A DNA stretch of 15,369 nucleotides, taken from assembly GCA_035649895.1 (NCBI GenBank), contig DASRIS010000046.1, positions 1 through 15,369 on the forward strand, in the 5' to 3' direction. A program made the translations under genes and the position numbers. This DNA comes from DASSUC01 sp035649895 (GTDB lineage: Bacteria > Actinomycetota > Actinomycetes > Mycobacteriales > Micromonosporaceae). Below the pieces are notes generated by a model that was not told where the DNA came from, searched no databases, and saw only the letters and a program-made list of their open reading frames with translations. Positions 1-6,956 of the stretch are shown piece by piece. Positions within the stretch are counted from its first letter, which is position 1. Each line of letters opens with the position of its first letter.

Positions 1-150
1 CTTCTTGCGGGCCAGGTCGCCGGTGACGCCGAAGATGACCAGGGCGCAGGACTCGGGGATGCGGGGCAGCCGGCGGTCCTGCGGGTCGCGCAGCGGGTTG
101 GCGTGCCCGCCGCCGGCGAGCCCGGTCACGTCGACGCCGTGGCCGGTCAC
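1..150 (-). CDS. zwf: Glucose-6-phosphate 1-dehydrogenase, N-terminus only (partial)
   Basis: Only the first 50 codons are inside the window; the rest lies beyond base 1. The visible protein ends in CALVIFGVTGDLARKK, the N-terminal nucleotide-binding signature of glucose-6-phosphate dehydrogenase (GxxGDLAxxK), preceded by an ANPLRDPQDRRLPRIPE stretch. The enzyme oxidises glucose 6-phosphate to 6-phosphogluconolactone with NADP+, the entry step of the oxidative pentose phosphate pathway, in the cytosol. I chose GTG 150..148 because it shares four bases (GTGA) with the pgi stop and has a GAAGG sequence 7 bases upstream. A second GTG at 129..127 is possible but has no visible ribosome binding site. 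It is the last visible gene of the tkt-tal-pgi-zwf operon and is probably translationally coupled to pgi. Identity is secure; the exact start is less so. Confidence 0.9.
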   Translation of the reverse strand, partial: MTGHGVDVTGLAGGGHANPLRDPQDRRLPRIPESCALVIFGVTGDLARKK

Positions 151-1817
151 GTCAACGCCTTCGCCGCCGCGAGCAGCTGGTCCAGGCCGGCTGCCCGGTC
201 GGTCAGGTGCAGGTGCAGCAGCGGCCGGCCGCGTGCGGCCAGGGCCTGCCGGTCGCCCGCGGCCTGCGCGGCGTGCAGCTGGCCGAAGGTGTACCGGCGA
301 CCGGGCACCGGCAGGTCCTCGGTGACCACACCGGTGACCTGGAGGAACGCCCCCTCCTGCGGCCCTGCCCTGTGGTACTGCCCGGCCGAGTGCAGCAGGC
401 GCGGCCCCCACCCGAAGGTGACCGGCCGCCCGGCGGCCACGGCCAGCAGCGGCCGCAGCTGGGCCGCCGCAGCGTCACCCACCCGGTCCAGGTAGGCCAT
501 CACCGCAAGGTAGCCGCCCGCCCCCACGCCGTCCAGCAGCGCCCGCAGCGCGTCGGCGACGGTGGACAGGCCGGGGGCGCCGTACGCCTGGACCGCACCC
601 TCCACAAAGGATGGCTCCGCCGCCGGCGGCCCGCCAGCCAGGATGCGGGTCGTGTTGTCCTTGGACTCGGCCACGTCCGGCTGGTCGAACGGGTTGACCC
701 CGAGGATGCGCGCGGCCAGCGCCACCGCGCCCTGCCAGGCCAGGAACTGCGCGCCGAGCGGGCCGTTCACCGCCAGGTGCGGTGGCACGCCGCCGCCGGG
801 CACCGTGCCGGGCAGCAGCGCGCCGCCGACCGTCACGGTGAGCACGTCCGGCCCGGTCGCGCCCGGCGCCGTCGGCGACTCCAGGACCACTGGCAGCAGG
901 CCGCGCCCGCCCTTGCCGGTCGACTCCGCCACCAGCTGCTCGACCCAGCAGCCCAGCCCCTCGATGCCGCTGCCGTCCTCGGCCAGGGCGACCCGGTCCC
1001 GGCCCATCAGCGCCGCCGCGCCCAGCGCGGCGCCGAGGGCGAGCGCCGGGTTGTCCTCGTCGCGGCCCAGCGACGGGGCCAGCTCCTGCGCCTGGTCGAG
1101 CAGCTCGACCACGTCAACCCCGGCCAGTGCCGCCGGGACCAGGCCGGACGCGGTCAGCGCCGAGAACCGGCCGCCCACCTCCGGGTCGGCGGGGATGACC
1201 ACCGCGCCCATCGCGCGGCCGGTGAGCTCCAGCGGCGAGCCCGGGTCGGTCACCACCACGAACCGCCGCCCGGCCTCCGCCTCGCTCATCCCCGCGTCGA
1301 GAAAAGCCTGCCAGTACGCCCGCCGGTGGCTGTCGGTCTCCGCAGTGGACCCAGACTTGCTGGACACCACCACGACGGTGCGCTCCAGCCGGTCGGCCAG
1401 CACGGCGCGCACCCGGCCCGGGTCGGTCGTGTCGAGCACGGCCAGGGGCAGGCCGAGGGTACGGGCGAGCGCCTCGGGCGCGAGCGACGAGCCACCCATC
1501 CCGGCCAGCACCACGTGCAGGTCCCCGCCGCCGGTCAGGCCGGCGATACCGGCGCCGGCCGCGCCGGTCAGCTCGGCCCGCAGCTCGGCCAGCTCGGGCA
1601 GCAGCTCCCGGGTGCGCCGGGCGGCGTCCACCCAGCCCAGCTGGGTCTTTGCCACGGCCTCGGCGGCCTCACCCCACAGCGTCGGGTCCTTCACCGCGAG
1701 CAGCCCCGGCACGCCGTCACGGACCAGCGCGGCCCGCGCCTCCCGGGCGCCCGGCACCGCCCCGGCGCCGTAGACCGACAGCCCGCCGGCCGCCTCGACG
1801 TCCAGCAGACCGTTCAC
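147..1817 (-). CDS. pgi: Glucose-6-phosphate isomerase, long actinobacterial form
   Basis: The 556-residue cytosolic enzyme interconverts glucose 6-phosphate and fructose 6-phosphate. It carries paired SIS sugar-phosphate isomerase folds. Visible motifs in order are GMGGSSLAPE (106-115), the phosphosugar loop SKSGSTAET (153-161), GGRFSALTASGLVPAALAG (215-233, close to the PGI consensus), AESTGK (297-302) holding the probable catalytic glutamate, and NPFDQPDVAESK (375-386) with the probable catalytic lysine. The SKSGST loop replaces the SKTFTT form of E. coli Pgi, and there is a long C-terminal part after residue 400. I take this as the usual long actinobacterial variant. The start is GTG 1817..1815, sharing GTGA with the tal stop; the stop shares GTGA with the zwf start. 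This layout implies coupled translation with transaldolase and glucose-6-phosphate dehydrogenase. Confidence 0.93.
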   Translation of the reverse strand: MNGLLDVEAAGGLSVYGAGAVPGAREARAALVRDGVPGLLAVKDPTLWGEAAEAVAKTQLGWVDAARRTRELLPELAELRAELTGAAGAGIAGLTGGGDLHVVLAGMGGSSLAPEALARTLGLPLAVLDTTDPGRVRAVLADRLERTVVVVSSKSGSTAETDSHRRAYWQAFLDAGMSEAEAGRRFVVVTDPGSPLELTGRAMGAVVIPADPEVGGRFSALTASGLVPAALAGVDVVELLDQAQELAPSLGRDEDNPALALGAALGAAALMGRDRVALAEDGSGIEGLGCWVEQLVAESTGKGGRGLLPVVLESPTAPGATGPDVLTVTVGGALLPGTVPGGGVPPHLAVNGPLGAQFLAWQGAVALAARILGVNPFDQPDVAESKDNTTRILAGGPPAAEPSFVEGAVQAYGAPGLSTVADALRALLDGVGAGGYLAVMAYLDRVGDAAAAQLRPLLAVAAGRPVTFGWGPRLLHSAGQYHRAGPQEGAFLQVTGVVTEDLPVPGRRYTFGQLHAAQAAGDRQALAARGRPLLHLHLTDRAAGLDQLLAAAKALT

Positions 1818-2920
1818 GCCTGCGCCCCGAGCTGGGTCTCAACTCCTCGCAGCAGCTCCACCCAGCTCGCCTCGAACTTGTCCACGCCCTCGCGTTCCAG
1901 CACCGCCACCACGTCGTCGTACTCGATGCCCAGGTCGGCCAGGTCGGCGAGCACCTGCCGGGCCTCGTCGTAGTGGCCGGTGACGGTGTCCTCGCGGGTC
2001 TCGCCGTGGTCGGCGTACGCCTCGATGGTCTGCTCCGGCATGGTGTTCACCACGCCCGGCGCGACCAGCTCCTCGACGTAGACCACGTCGCGGTAGTCCG
2101 GGTTCTTCGTCGACGTGGATGCCCACAGTGGACGCTGCGGGTGCGCCCCGGCGTCGGCCAGGGCCTGCCACCGGGCCGAGGAGAAGACCTTCTCGTAGCG
2201 CTCGTACGCCAGCCGGGCGTTGGCCACGGCCGCCTTGCCCTTGCACGCCCGGGCCCGGTCCGAACCGATCTTGTCCAGCCGGCCGTCGACCTCGGTGTCC
2301 ATCCGCGACACGAAGAACGAGGCCACCGAGCACAGCCGGGACAGGTCGTGCCCGTTCGCCCGGGCCTGCTCCAGGCCGGCCAGGAACGCGTCCATCACCT
2401 GCTCGTACCGCTCCAGGCCGAAGATCAGCGTCACGTTGACGCTGATACCCTCGGCCAGCGTCGCGGTGATGGCGGGCAGCCCCGCCTCGGTGGCCGGGAT
2501 CTTGATGAACAGGTTCGGCCGGTCCACCAGCCACCACAGCGCCTTGGCCTCGGCCACGGTCTGCTCGCAGTCGTGCGCCAGCCGCGGGTCGACCTCCAGC
2601 GACACCCGGCCGTCGACGCCGGACGTCGCGTCGTACGCCGGGCGCATCACGTCGCACGCGGCCCGCACGTCGTACGTGGTGATCATGCGGCCGGCCTCCT
2701 CGACCGAGACCTCCCGCACGGTCAGCTCCCGCACCTGCTCCTGGTAGCACTCGGAGCCGGCCACCGCCTTGGCGAAGATGGTCGGGTTGCTGGTCACCCC
2801 GACCACGTGCCGCTCCCGGCGCAGCCGGTCGAGCCCGCCGGTCACCAGCAGGTCCCGGGAGATGTTGTCCAGCCAGACCGCGACCCCCGCGGCGGAGAGC
2901 TGGCTCAGCCTGTCGGTCAT
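1814..2920 (-). CDS. tal: Transaldolase
   Basis: The 368-residue cytosolic enzyme of the non-oxidative pentose phosphate pathway moves a dihydroxyacetone unit from sedoheptulose 7-phosphate to glyceraldehyde 3-phosphate. The N-terminal family signature GVTSNPTIF is at 41-49. The Schiff-base lysine is K140 in NLFIKIPAT, and VNVTLIF (161-167) is the next barrel strand. Length matches the longer actinobacterial transaldolases. The start is ATG 2920..2918. An AAGGG ribosome binding site lies about 10 bases upstream and is fused to the tkt stop codon (TGAAGGG), so only 14 bases separate the two genes. At the other end the stop overlaps the pgi start by four bases. All this indicates one transcript with transketolase upstream. 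Confidence 0.96.
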   Translation of the reverse strand: MTDRLSQLSAAGVAVWLDNISRDLLVTGGLDRLRRERHVVGVTSNPTIFAKAVAGSECYQEQVRELTVREVSVEEAGRMITTYDVRAACDVMRPAYDATSGVDGRVSLEVDPRLAHDCEQTVAEAKALWWLVDRPNLFIKIPATEAGLPAITATLAEGISVNVTLIFGLERYEQVMDAFLAGLEQARANGHDLSRLCSVASFFVSRMDTEVDGRLDKIGSDRARACKGKAAVANARLAYERYEKVFSSARWQALADAGAHPQRPLWASTSTKNPDYRDVVYVEELVAPGVVNTMPEQTIEAYADHGETREDTVTGHYDEARQVLADLADLGIEYDDVVAVLEREGVDKFEASWVELLRGVETQLGAQA

Positions 2921-2934
2921 CGCACACGCACCCT

Positions 2935-5061
2935 TCAGTTTCCGGTCGTCGATCCCTTGACCTCACCCACGCGCGACAGCGCCGCCCGGGCGGCCGCGAC
3001 CACCCGGTCCGGGGTGAACCCGAACTGCTCGAAGAGGACCTGGTACGGCGCGCTCGCCCCGTAGTGTTCCAAACTGACACACTCCCCGGCGTCCCCGACC
3101 AGGTCCCGCCAGCTCATCGCCACGCCGGCCTCCACGCTCACCCGCGCCTTGACCCCGCGCGGCAGCACCGACTCCCGGTACGCCTCGTCCTGCGCCCGGA
3201 ACCACTCCTGGCACGGCATGGACACGACCCGGGTGGGCACCCCGTCGGCCTCCAGCCGCTCCCGCGCGGTCAGGCACAGCGGCACCTCGGAGCCGGTGCC
3301 GATGAGCACCACCCGGGGCTGCCCGTTGCCGGCGTCGGCCAGCACGTACCCGCCGCGGGCCACGCCCTCGGCCGGTGCGAGGTCGCCACCACGGTCGAGC
3401 ACCGGCAGGTTCTGCCGGGTCAGGCACAGCGCGGTGGGCCGGTCGGTGTGCTCCAGCGCGCACCGCCACGCCCAGGCGGTCTCGTTGGCGTCGGCCGGGC
3501 GCACCACGTCCAGGCCGGGGATGGCGCGCAGCGCGGAGAGGTGCTCGACCGGCTGGTGCGTCGGGCCGTCCTCGCCGAGCCCGACTGAGTCGTGCGTCCA
3601 GACGTAGACCACCGGCAGGCCCATCAGGGCGGCCAGCCGTACCGCCGGGCGCATGTAGTCGCTGAAGACCAGGAACGTGGCGAGGTAGGGCCGGGTCGCG
3701 CCGTGTAGCGCGATGCCGTTGCCGATCGCGCCCATGCCGTGCTCGCGCACGCCGAAGTGCAGGATGCGGCCGTACTCGTTGCCCTGGAAGGCCTTTGTGG
3801 AGAGCTCCGGCGGGACGAAGGACGGCTCGCCCTTCATCGCGGTGTTGTTGCTCTCGGCCAGGTCGGCCGAGCCGCCCCACAGCTCCGGCAGCACCGGCGC
3901 CAGCGCGTCGAGGACCTCGCCGGAGGCCTTGCGGGTGGCCACCCCCTTGGCGTCCGCGGGAAACTCGGGCAGCGCCGAGGTCCAGCCCTCCGGCAGGGTA
4001 CGGGTGGACAGCCGGTGGAACAGCGCGGCCCGCTCCGGGTTGTCCCCGGCCCAGGAGTCGTACTCCTTCTGCCACTGCTCGTGGGCCTGCCGGCCGCGCT
4101 CCACCACGCGGCGGGCGTGCCCGAGCACGTCCGGGTCGACGGCGAAGCTGGCGCCCGGGTCGAAGCCGAGCACCTTCTTTGTCGCCGCCACCTCCTCGGC
4201 ACCCATCGCCGAGCCATGGATCTTGCCGGTGTTCTGCTTGTTCGGGGCGGGCCAGCCGATGATCGTGCGCAGCGCGACGAACGACGGCCGGTCGGCCTCG
4301 GCCCGGGCCGCGAGCAGGGCGGTGTGCAGCGCCTCCACGTCCTCGTGGTACTCGCCCTGGTCGGCGTGGCCGGTGCGCCAGTCCACCGTCTGCACGTGCC
4401 ACCCGTACGCCGCGTAGCGGGCGGCGACGTCCTCGGACTTGGCGATGCGGGTGTCGTCCTCGATGGAGATCTCGTTGTCGTCGTAGAGCAGCACGAGGTT
4501 GCCCAGCCGCTGGTGCCCGGCGAGCGCGGACACCTCGTGGCTGACCCCCTCCTCGATGTCGCCGTCCGAGCAGAAGACGTAGACGTGGTGGTCGAACGGG
4601 GAGGAGCCGGGCGGGGCGTCGGGGTCGAACAGGCCGCGCTCGCGCCGGGCCGCCATGGCCATGCCCACCGCGTTGCCCAGGCCCTGCCCGAGCGGGCCGG
4701 TCGTGGTCTCCACACCCACCGTGTGCCCGTGCTCCGGGTGGCCCGGCGTCAGCGAGCCCCACTGCCGCAGCGCGGCCAGGTCGTCCAGCTCCAGCCCGTA
4801 CCCGGACAGGTAGAGCTGGATGTAGAGGGTGAGGCTGGAGTGTCCACAGGAGAGGACGAAACGGTCGCGGCCGGGCCAGCCGGGGTCCGTGGGGTCGTGC
4901 CGCAGCACCCGCTGGAACAGCAGGTACGCGGCCGGGGCCAGGCTCATCGCGGTGCCCGGATGGCCGTTGCCGGCCTTCTCCACGGCGTCCATGGCGAGGA
5001 CCCGGACCGTGTCGACCGCACGGCGGTCAAGGTCGGACCAGTCGAGACGGGTATCGGTCAC
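2935..5061 (-). CDS. tkt: Transketolase
   Basis: The 708-residue thiamine-diphosphate enzyme transfers two-carbon ketol units between sugar phosphates, linking the pentose phosphate pathway to glycolysis in the cytosol. The N-terminal domain has GNGHPG (31-36), GPLGQG (122-127) and the cofactor/metal motif starting at SDGDIEEG (165-172) and ending in the DDN at 194-196. The middle pyrimidine domain has the GVREHGMGAIGNGIA region and THDSVGLGEDGPTHQPVEHL. The C-terminal domain ends with SVEAG and SLEHYGASAPYQVLFEQFGF, typical of Tkt. The start GTG 5061..5059 has AGGG 8 bases upstream. A TAGGGT hexamer 6 bases before the GTG could instead act as a -10 box for a leaderless transcript. It is the first gene of the minus-strand operon tkt-tal-pgi-zwf and diverges from ctaB across 278 bp. 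Confidence 0.97.
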   Translation of the reverse strand: MTDTRLDWSDLDRRAVDTVRVLAMDAVEKAGNGHPGTAMSLAPAAYLLFQRVLRHDPTDPGWPGRDRFVLSCGHSSLTLYIQLYLSGYGLELDDLAALRQWGSLTPGHPEHGHTVGVETTTGPLGQGLGNAVGMAMAARRERGLFDPDAPPGSSPFDHHVYVFCSDGDIEEGVSHEVSALAGHQRLGNLVLLYDDNEISIEDDTRIAKSEDVAARYAAYGWHVQTVDWRTGHADQGEYHEDVEALHTALLAARAEADRPSFVALRTIIGWPAPNKQNTGKIHGSAMGAEEVAATKKVLGFDPGASFAVDPDVLGHARRVVERGRQAHEQWQKEYDSWAGDNPERAALFHRLSTRTLPEGWTSALPEFPADAKGVATRKASGEVLDALAPVLPELWGGSADLAESNNTAMKGEPSFVPPELSTKAFQGNEYGRILHFGVREHGMGAIGNGIALHGATRPYLATFLVFSDYMRPAVRLAALMGLPVVYVWTHDSVGLGEDGPTHQPVEHLSALRAIPGLDVVRPADANETAWAWRCALEHTDRPTALCLTRQNLPVLDRGGDLAPAEGVARGGYVLADAGNGQPRVVLIGTGSEVPLCLTARERLEADGVPTRVVSMPCQEWFRAQDEAYRESVLPRGVKARVSVEAGVAMSWRDLVGDAGECVSLEHYGASAPYQVLFEQFGFTPDRVVAAARAALSRVGEVKGSTTGN

Positions 5062-5339
5062 GGCTGCACCCTACCCACGGGGGAGCCCGCCTACGCGCGA
5101 GCGGCTGCGGTTCCGCGCAGGGCGGAGCTCGGCCGGCCGGCTGGTCACCCGGGCCCGAGGCCGGCGCAGGCAGGCCCGTAAGCTGCCGTAGTCTCTGTAT
5201 GCCTGCGGGCACCTGCCTGCCCACTGGTTCCTAGGTGCCCACTGGTCCTTAGGCGCAGCTGGTCCTAGGCGCAACGGCCGATGGTGAAGAGGTGGCAACC
5301 GCGTGACTGTCCCGGTCCCTTCATGAGCGGCGGTCCCTC
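5062..5339. other. Divergent tkt/ctaB intergenic region
   Basis: This 278-bp gap must hold the promoters of the minus-strand sugar-phosphate operon and of ctaB. It contains a widely spaced inverted repeat (GCAGGCAGG at 5166-5174, CCTGCCTGC at 5212-5220), a triple direct repeat (5218-5269), and a 20-codon upstream ORF ending in the ctaB start codon (5281-5343). A TAGTCT hexamer at 5189-5194 matches the TAnnnT -10 pattern, but I see no convincing -35 box. No other gene is visible. Confidence 0.6.
5218..5269. repeat. Triple direct repeat upstream of ctaB
   Basis: Three head-to-tail copies of TGCCCACTGGTCCTTAGG-like sequence: 5218-5235 (TGCCCACTGGTTCCTAGG), 5236-5253 (TGCCCACTGGTCCTTAGG) and a shorter third copy 5254-5269 (CGCAGCTGGTCCTAGG). 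Unit length is 18, 18 and 16 bases, with core CTGGTYCYTAGG. It lies 71 bases before the ctaB start and outside any convincing gene. It could be a set of regulator-binding sites or a simple tandem duplication; the sequence alone does not decide. Confidence 0.7.
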
Positions 5340-5343
5340 ATGA
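5281..5343 (+). other. Possible leader ORF (uORF) overlapping the ctaB start
   Basis: ATG at 5281 (then GTG at 5284) opens a 20-codon frame that begins MVKRWQPRDC, contains an internal Met at 5323, and ends at TGA 5341-5343. The stop overlaps the ctaB ATG as ATGA. That geometry is the classic one for translational coupling, and ctaB itself has no good ribosome binding site. There is no strong Shine-Dalgarno before 5281, so translation is unproven. Confidence 0.3.
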
Positions 5344-6284
5344 GCACGGTCACCGACCGCGCGGTGACCGTCCGGGACCCGTACGCCACCCAGGCGCCGG
5401 CACCGGCCATGGTCCGTGCCGGCCGGGTCGTACGGGCGTACCTCGCCCTGACCAAGCCCCGCATCGTCGAGCTGCTGCTGGTCACCACCGTGCCCACGAT
5501 GCTGCTCGCGCACGGCGGCCTGCCGCCGGTGTGGCTGGTCCTGGTCGTCGTAGCCGGGGGCTCGCTCGCCGCGGGAGCCGCCAACGTGCTCAACTGCTAC
5601 CTGGACCGCGACCTCGACCAGCTCATGCGGCGCACGTCCGGCCGGCCGCTGCCCAGCCACGCGGTCTCCGCTCCGGCCGCGCTCGCCTTCGGCCTGAGCC
5701 TCGCGGTCGTCTCGGTCGCCCTGATGGCGGCCTTCACCAACCTGCTCGCGGCCGGGCTGACGCTCGCAGCCATCGTCTACTACGACGTGGTCTACACGCT
5801 GTGGCTCAAGCGCACCACCCCGCTGAACACGGTCTGGGGCGGCGTGTGCGGGGCGGCTCCGGTGCTGATCGGGTGGGCCGCGGTCACCGGCTCACTCTCC
5901 TGGCCGGCGTGGGTGCTCTTTGCGGTGGTGTTCCTCTGGCAGCCGCCGCACTTCTACGCGCTGGCGATCAAGTTCCGCGACGACTACGCCCGGGCCGGCA
6001 TCCCGATGCTGCCGGTCGTCGCCACGCCCCGGCGGGTCTCGGTCGAGTCCGTGGTCTTCGCCTGGCTCACCGTGGCGGCCTCCCTCGCCCTGTGGCCGCT
6101 GGGCATGACCCCGGTGTACGGCCTCACCGCGCTGGTCACCGGCCTGATGCTGGTCCGGGAGGCGCACCGGCTCGACGGCCGGGTCCACCGTGGTGAGCCG
6201 GCCAGCCCGATGCGCCTGTTCCACTGGTCGACCAGCTACCTGACCATCCTGTTCGCCGCGGTCGCGGTCGACGCACTCCTCTAG
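5340..6284 (+). CDS. ctaB: Protoheme IX farnesyltransferase (heme O synthase)
   Basis: The 314-residue polytopic membrane protein adds a farnesyl group to heme B, giving heme O, the first step towards the heme A of cytochrome c oxidase. It belongs to the UbiA prenyltransferase family. The first aspartate-rich motif NCYLDRDLD (85-93, N-x3-D-x3-D) should bind the Mg-diphosphate. YTLWLKRTTPLNTVWGG (152-168) and WQPPHFYALAIKFRDDY (200-216) are CtaB/CyoE hallmarks. About eight or nine hydrophobic helices are visible from residue 45 to the end. ATG 5340 is the first usable start after an in-frame stop at 5304-5306. The local ribosome binding site is weak, and a short upstream ORF overlaps the start. 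It lies near ctaA, which does the next step. Confidence 0.96.
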   Translation: MSTVTDRAVTVRDPYATQAPAPAMVRAGRVVRAYLALTKPRIVELLLVTTVPTMLLAHGGLPPVWLVLVVVAGGSLAAGAANVLNCYLDRDLDQLMRRTSGRPLPSHAVSAPAALAFGLSLAVVSVALMAAFTNLLAAGLTLAAIVYYDVVYTLWLKRTTPLNTVWGGVCGAAPVLIGWAAVTGSLSWPAWVLFAVVFLWQPPHFYALAIKFRDDYARAGIPMLPVVATPRRVSVESVVFAWLTVAASLALWPLGMTPVYGLTALVTGLMLVREAHRLDGRVHRGEPASPMRLFHWSTSYLTILFAAVAVDALL

Positions 6285-6594
6285 CGGCGTTCTGTTCCGG
6301 CTGGGCCCTAGCTGAACCGGCTGGTGTCGTTACGCACGGCGACCCCTACGTGGGCGTTGACTACATGACTGTGTACTCTCAACCGTTGTGCCACTGACGC
6401 GCCAGATCTGCCCTACAGTGCGCTACTGGATGCGGGATACGAAGCTCGCCCGGTATGCCCCCTCTGGCTGGCGGCCAAACCGGCAGATATCGTCACGAGT
6501 CACAGGCGTACCAGCATTCCCGCAGGGTAACTCGGATCACACATTCCTCTAAGGAGTCGCCCGGCGTGCCCACTGTCTGCCTACGCTGCCCCGC
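6285..6594. other. 310-bp non-coding region with lower G+C
   Basis: No gene is supported here. The stretch from about 6330 to 6560 is visibly richer in A and T than its surroundings. It includes a broken dyad (GTTGA at 6356-6360 and TCAAC at 6379-6383, with TACA/TGTA inside), a TTGACT hexamer (6357-6362) and TACTCT (6374-6379) only 11 bases apart, a TACAGT (6414-6419), and a strong AAGGAG (6551-6556). These suggest regulatory DNA for the downstream gene or an unannotated small RNA, but I cannot assign a promoter or terminator firmly. Confidence 0.45.
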
Positions 6595-6595
6595 A
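6582..6595 (+). promoter_or_regulatory. Candidate -10 box for a leaderless transcript
   Basis: TACGCT (6582-6587) fits the actinobacterial TAnnnT -10 pattern and ends 7 bases before the ATG at 6595, so transcription would begin at or next to the start codon. No ribosome binding site lies at a normal distance from this ATG, which supports a leaderless message. I see no good -35 box. Confidence 0.35.
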
Positions 6596-6933
6596 TGGCA
6601 GATGGTTCCGATACGACGCTCACTGATGAGCGGACCGCCCCCGTGCCAGCCACGCCAAGTGGCCTCGTGGCCGGGCTGAGATCCTTCGCGGCCGGGCACG
6701 GCGGAGCGCGGGCGGTGATCGAGTACGTCGGCCGGCGGGGTGCACGCATTGTGCTCGTCGGAGGGGATGGCGCATGGGGCGACGAGTTCGCCCCAGGCAC
6801 GGACGTGGCGCGTACGGCCTGCGAGAAGGCGGGCGTCACGGTCGAGAACACGTGGGAACGGGAGCTGATCGACCTCATGCGGCCGAGCAACGACCTTTGG
6901 CGGTCGATGGCCCGCCGGACGCTCGCCCGCTGA
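6595..6933 (+). CDS. Small unrecognised protein
   Basis: A 112-residue cytosolic-looking protein with no signal peptide or membrane helix. The first 20 residues look disordered. A compact part follows from residue 22 to the end, with a beta-strand/glycine motif GARIVLVGGDGAWGDEF (49-65), then VARTACEKAGVTVENTWERELIDLMRPSNDLWRSM, which looks like an alpha/beta fold. I recognise no characterised family and assign no function; it is probably a conserved hypothetical of actinomycetes. ATG 6595 is the only plausible start in frame. A strong AAGGAG lies 38 bases upstream, too far for this ATG and placed instead for a GTG at 6566 in another frame. The ATP-grasp gene begins about 23 bases after the stop, so the two may be cotranscribed. 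Confidence 0.7.
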   Translation: MADGSDTTLTDERTAPVPATPSGLVAGLRSFAAGHGGARAVIEYVGRRGARIVLVGGDGAWGDEFAPGTDVARTACEKAGVTVENTWERELIDLMRPSNDLWRSMARRTLAR

Positions 6934-6956
6934 GGATCCACCCGCGCACATCACCT

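Noticed and set aside
207..1973. 588-codon plus-strand open frame opposite pgi and tal
   Set aside because: It is a GC-bias shadow: Arg/Gly/Pro/His-rich translation, no domain, and fully antisense to well-supported pgi.
1839..3080. 413-codon minus-strand frame overlapping tal
   Set aside because: Out-of-frame shadow of transaldolase; the composition is Arg/Gly-rich and lacks family motifs.
2963..4762. 599-codon minus-strand frame inside tkt
   Set aside because: Alternative frame of transketolase with low-complexity Arg/Gly/Ala translation; the tkt frame carries all motifs.
6285..6330. Intrinsic terminator after ctaB
   Set aside because: Only short imperfect G+C symmetry (around GGGCCC) is present, with no stable stem plus T-tract.
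6357..6379. Promoter made of TTGACT and TACTCT
   Set aside because: The 11-base spacing is too short for a sigma-70-type promoter.
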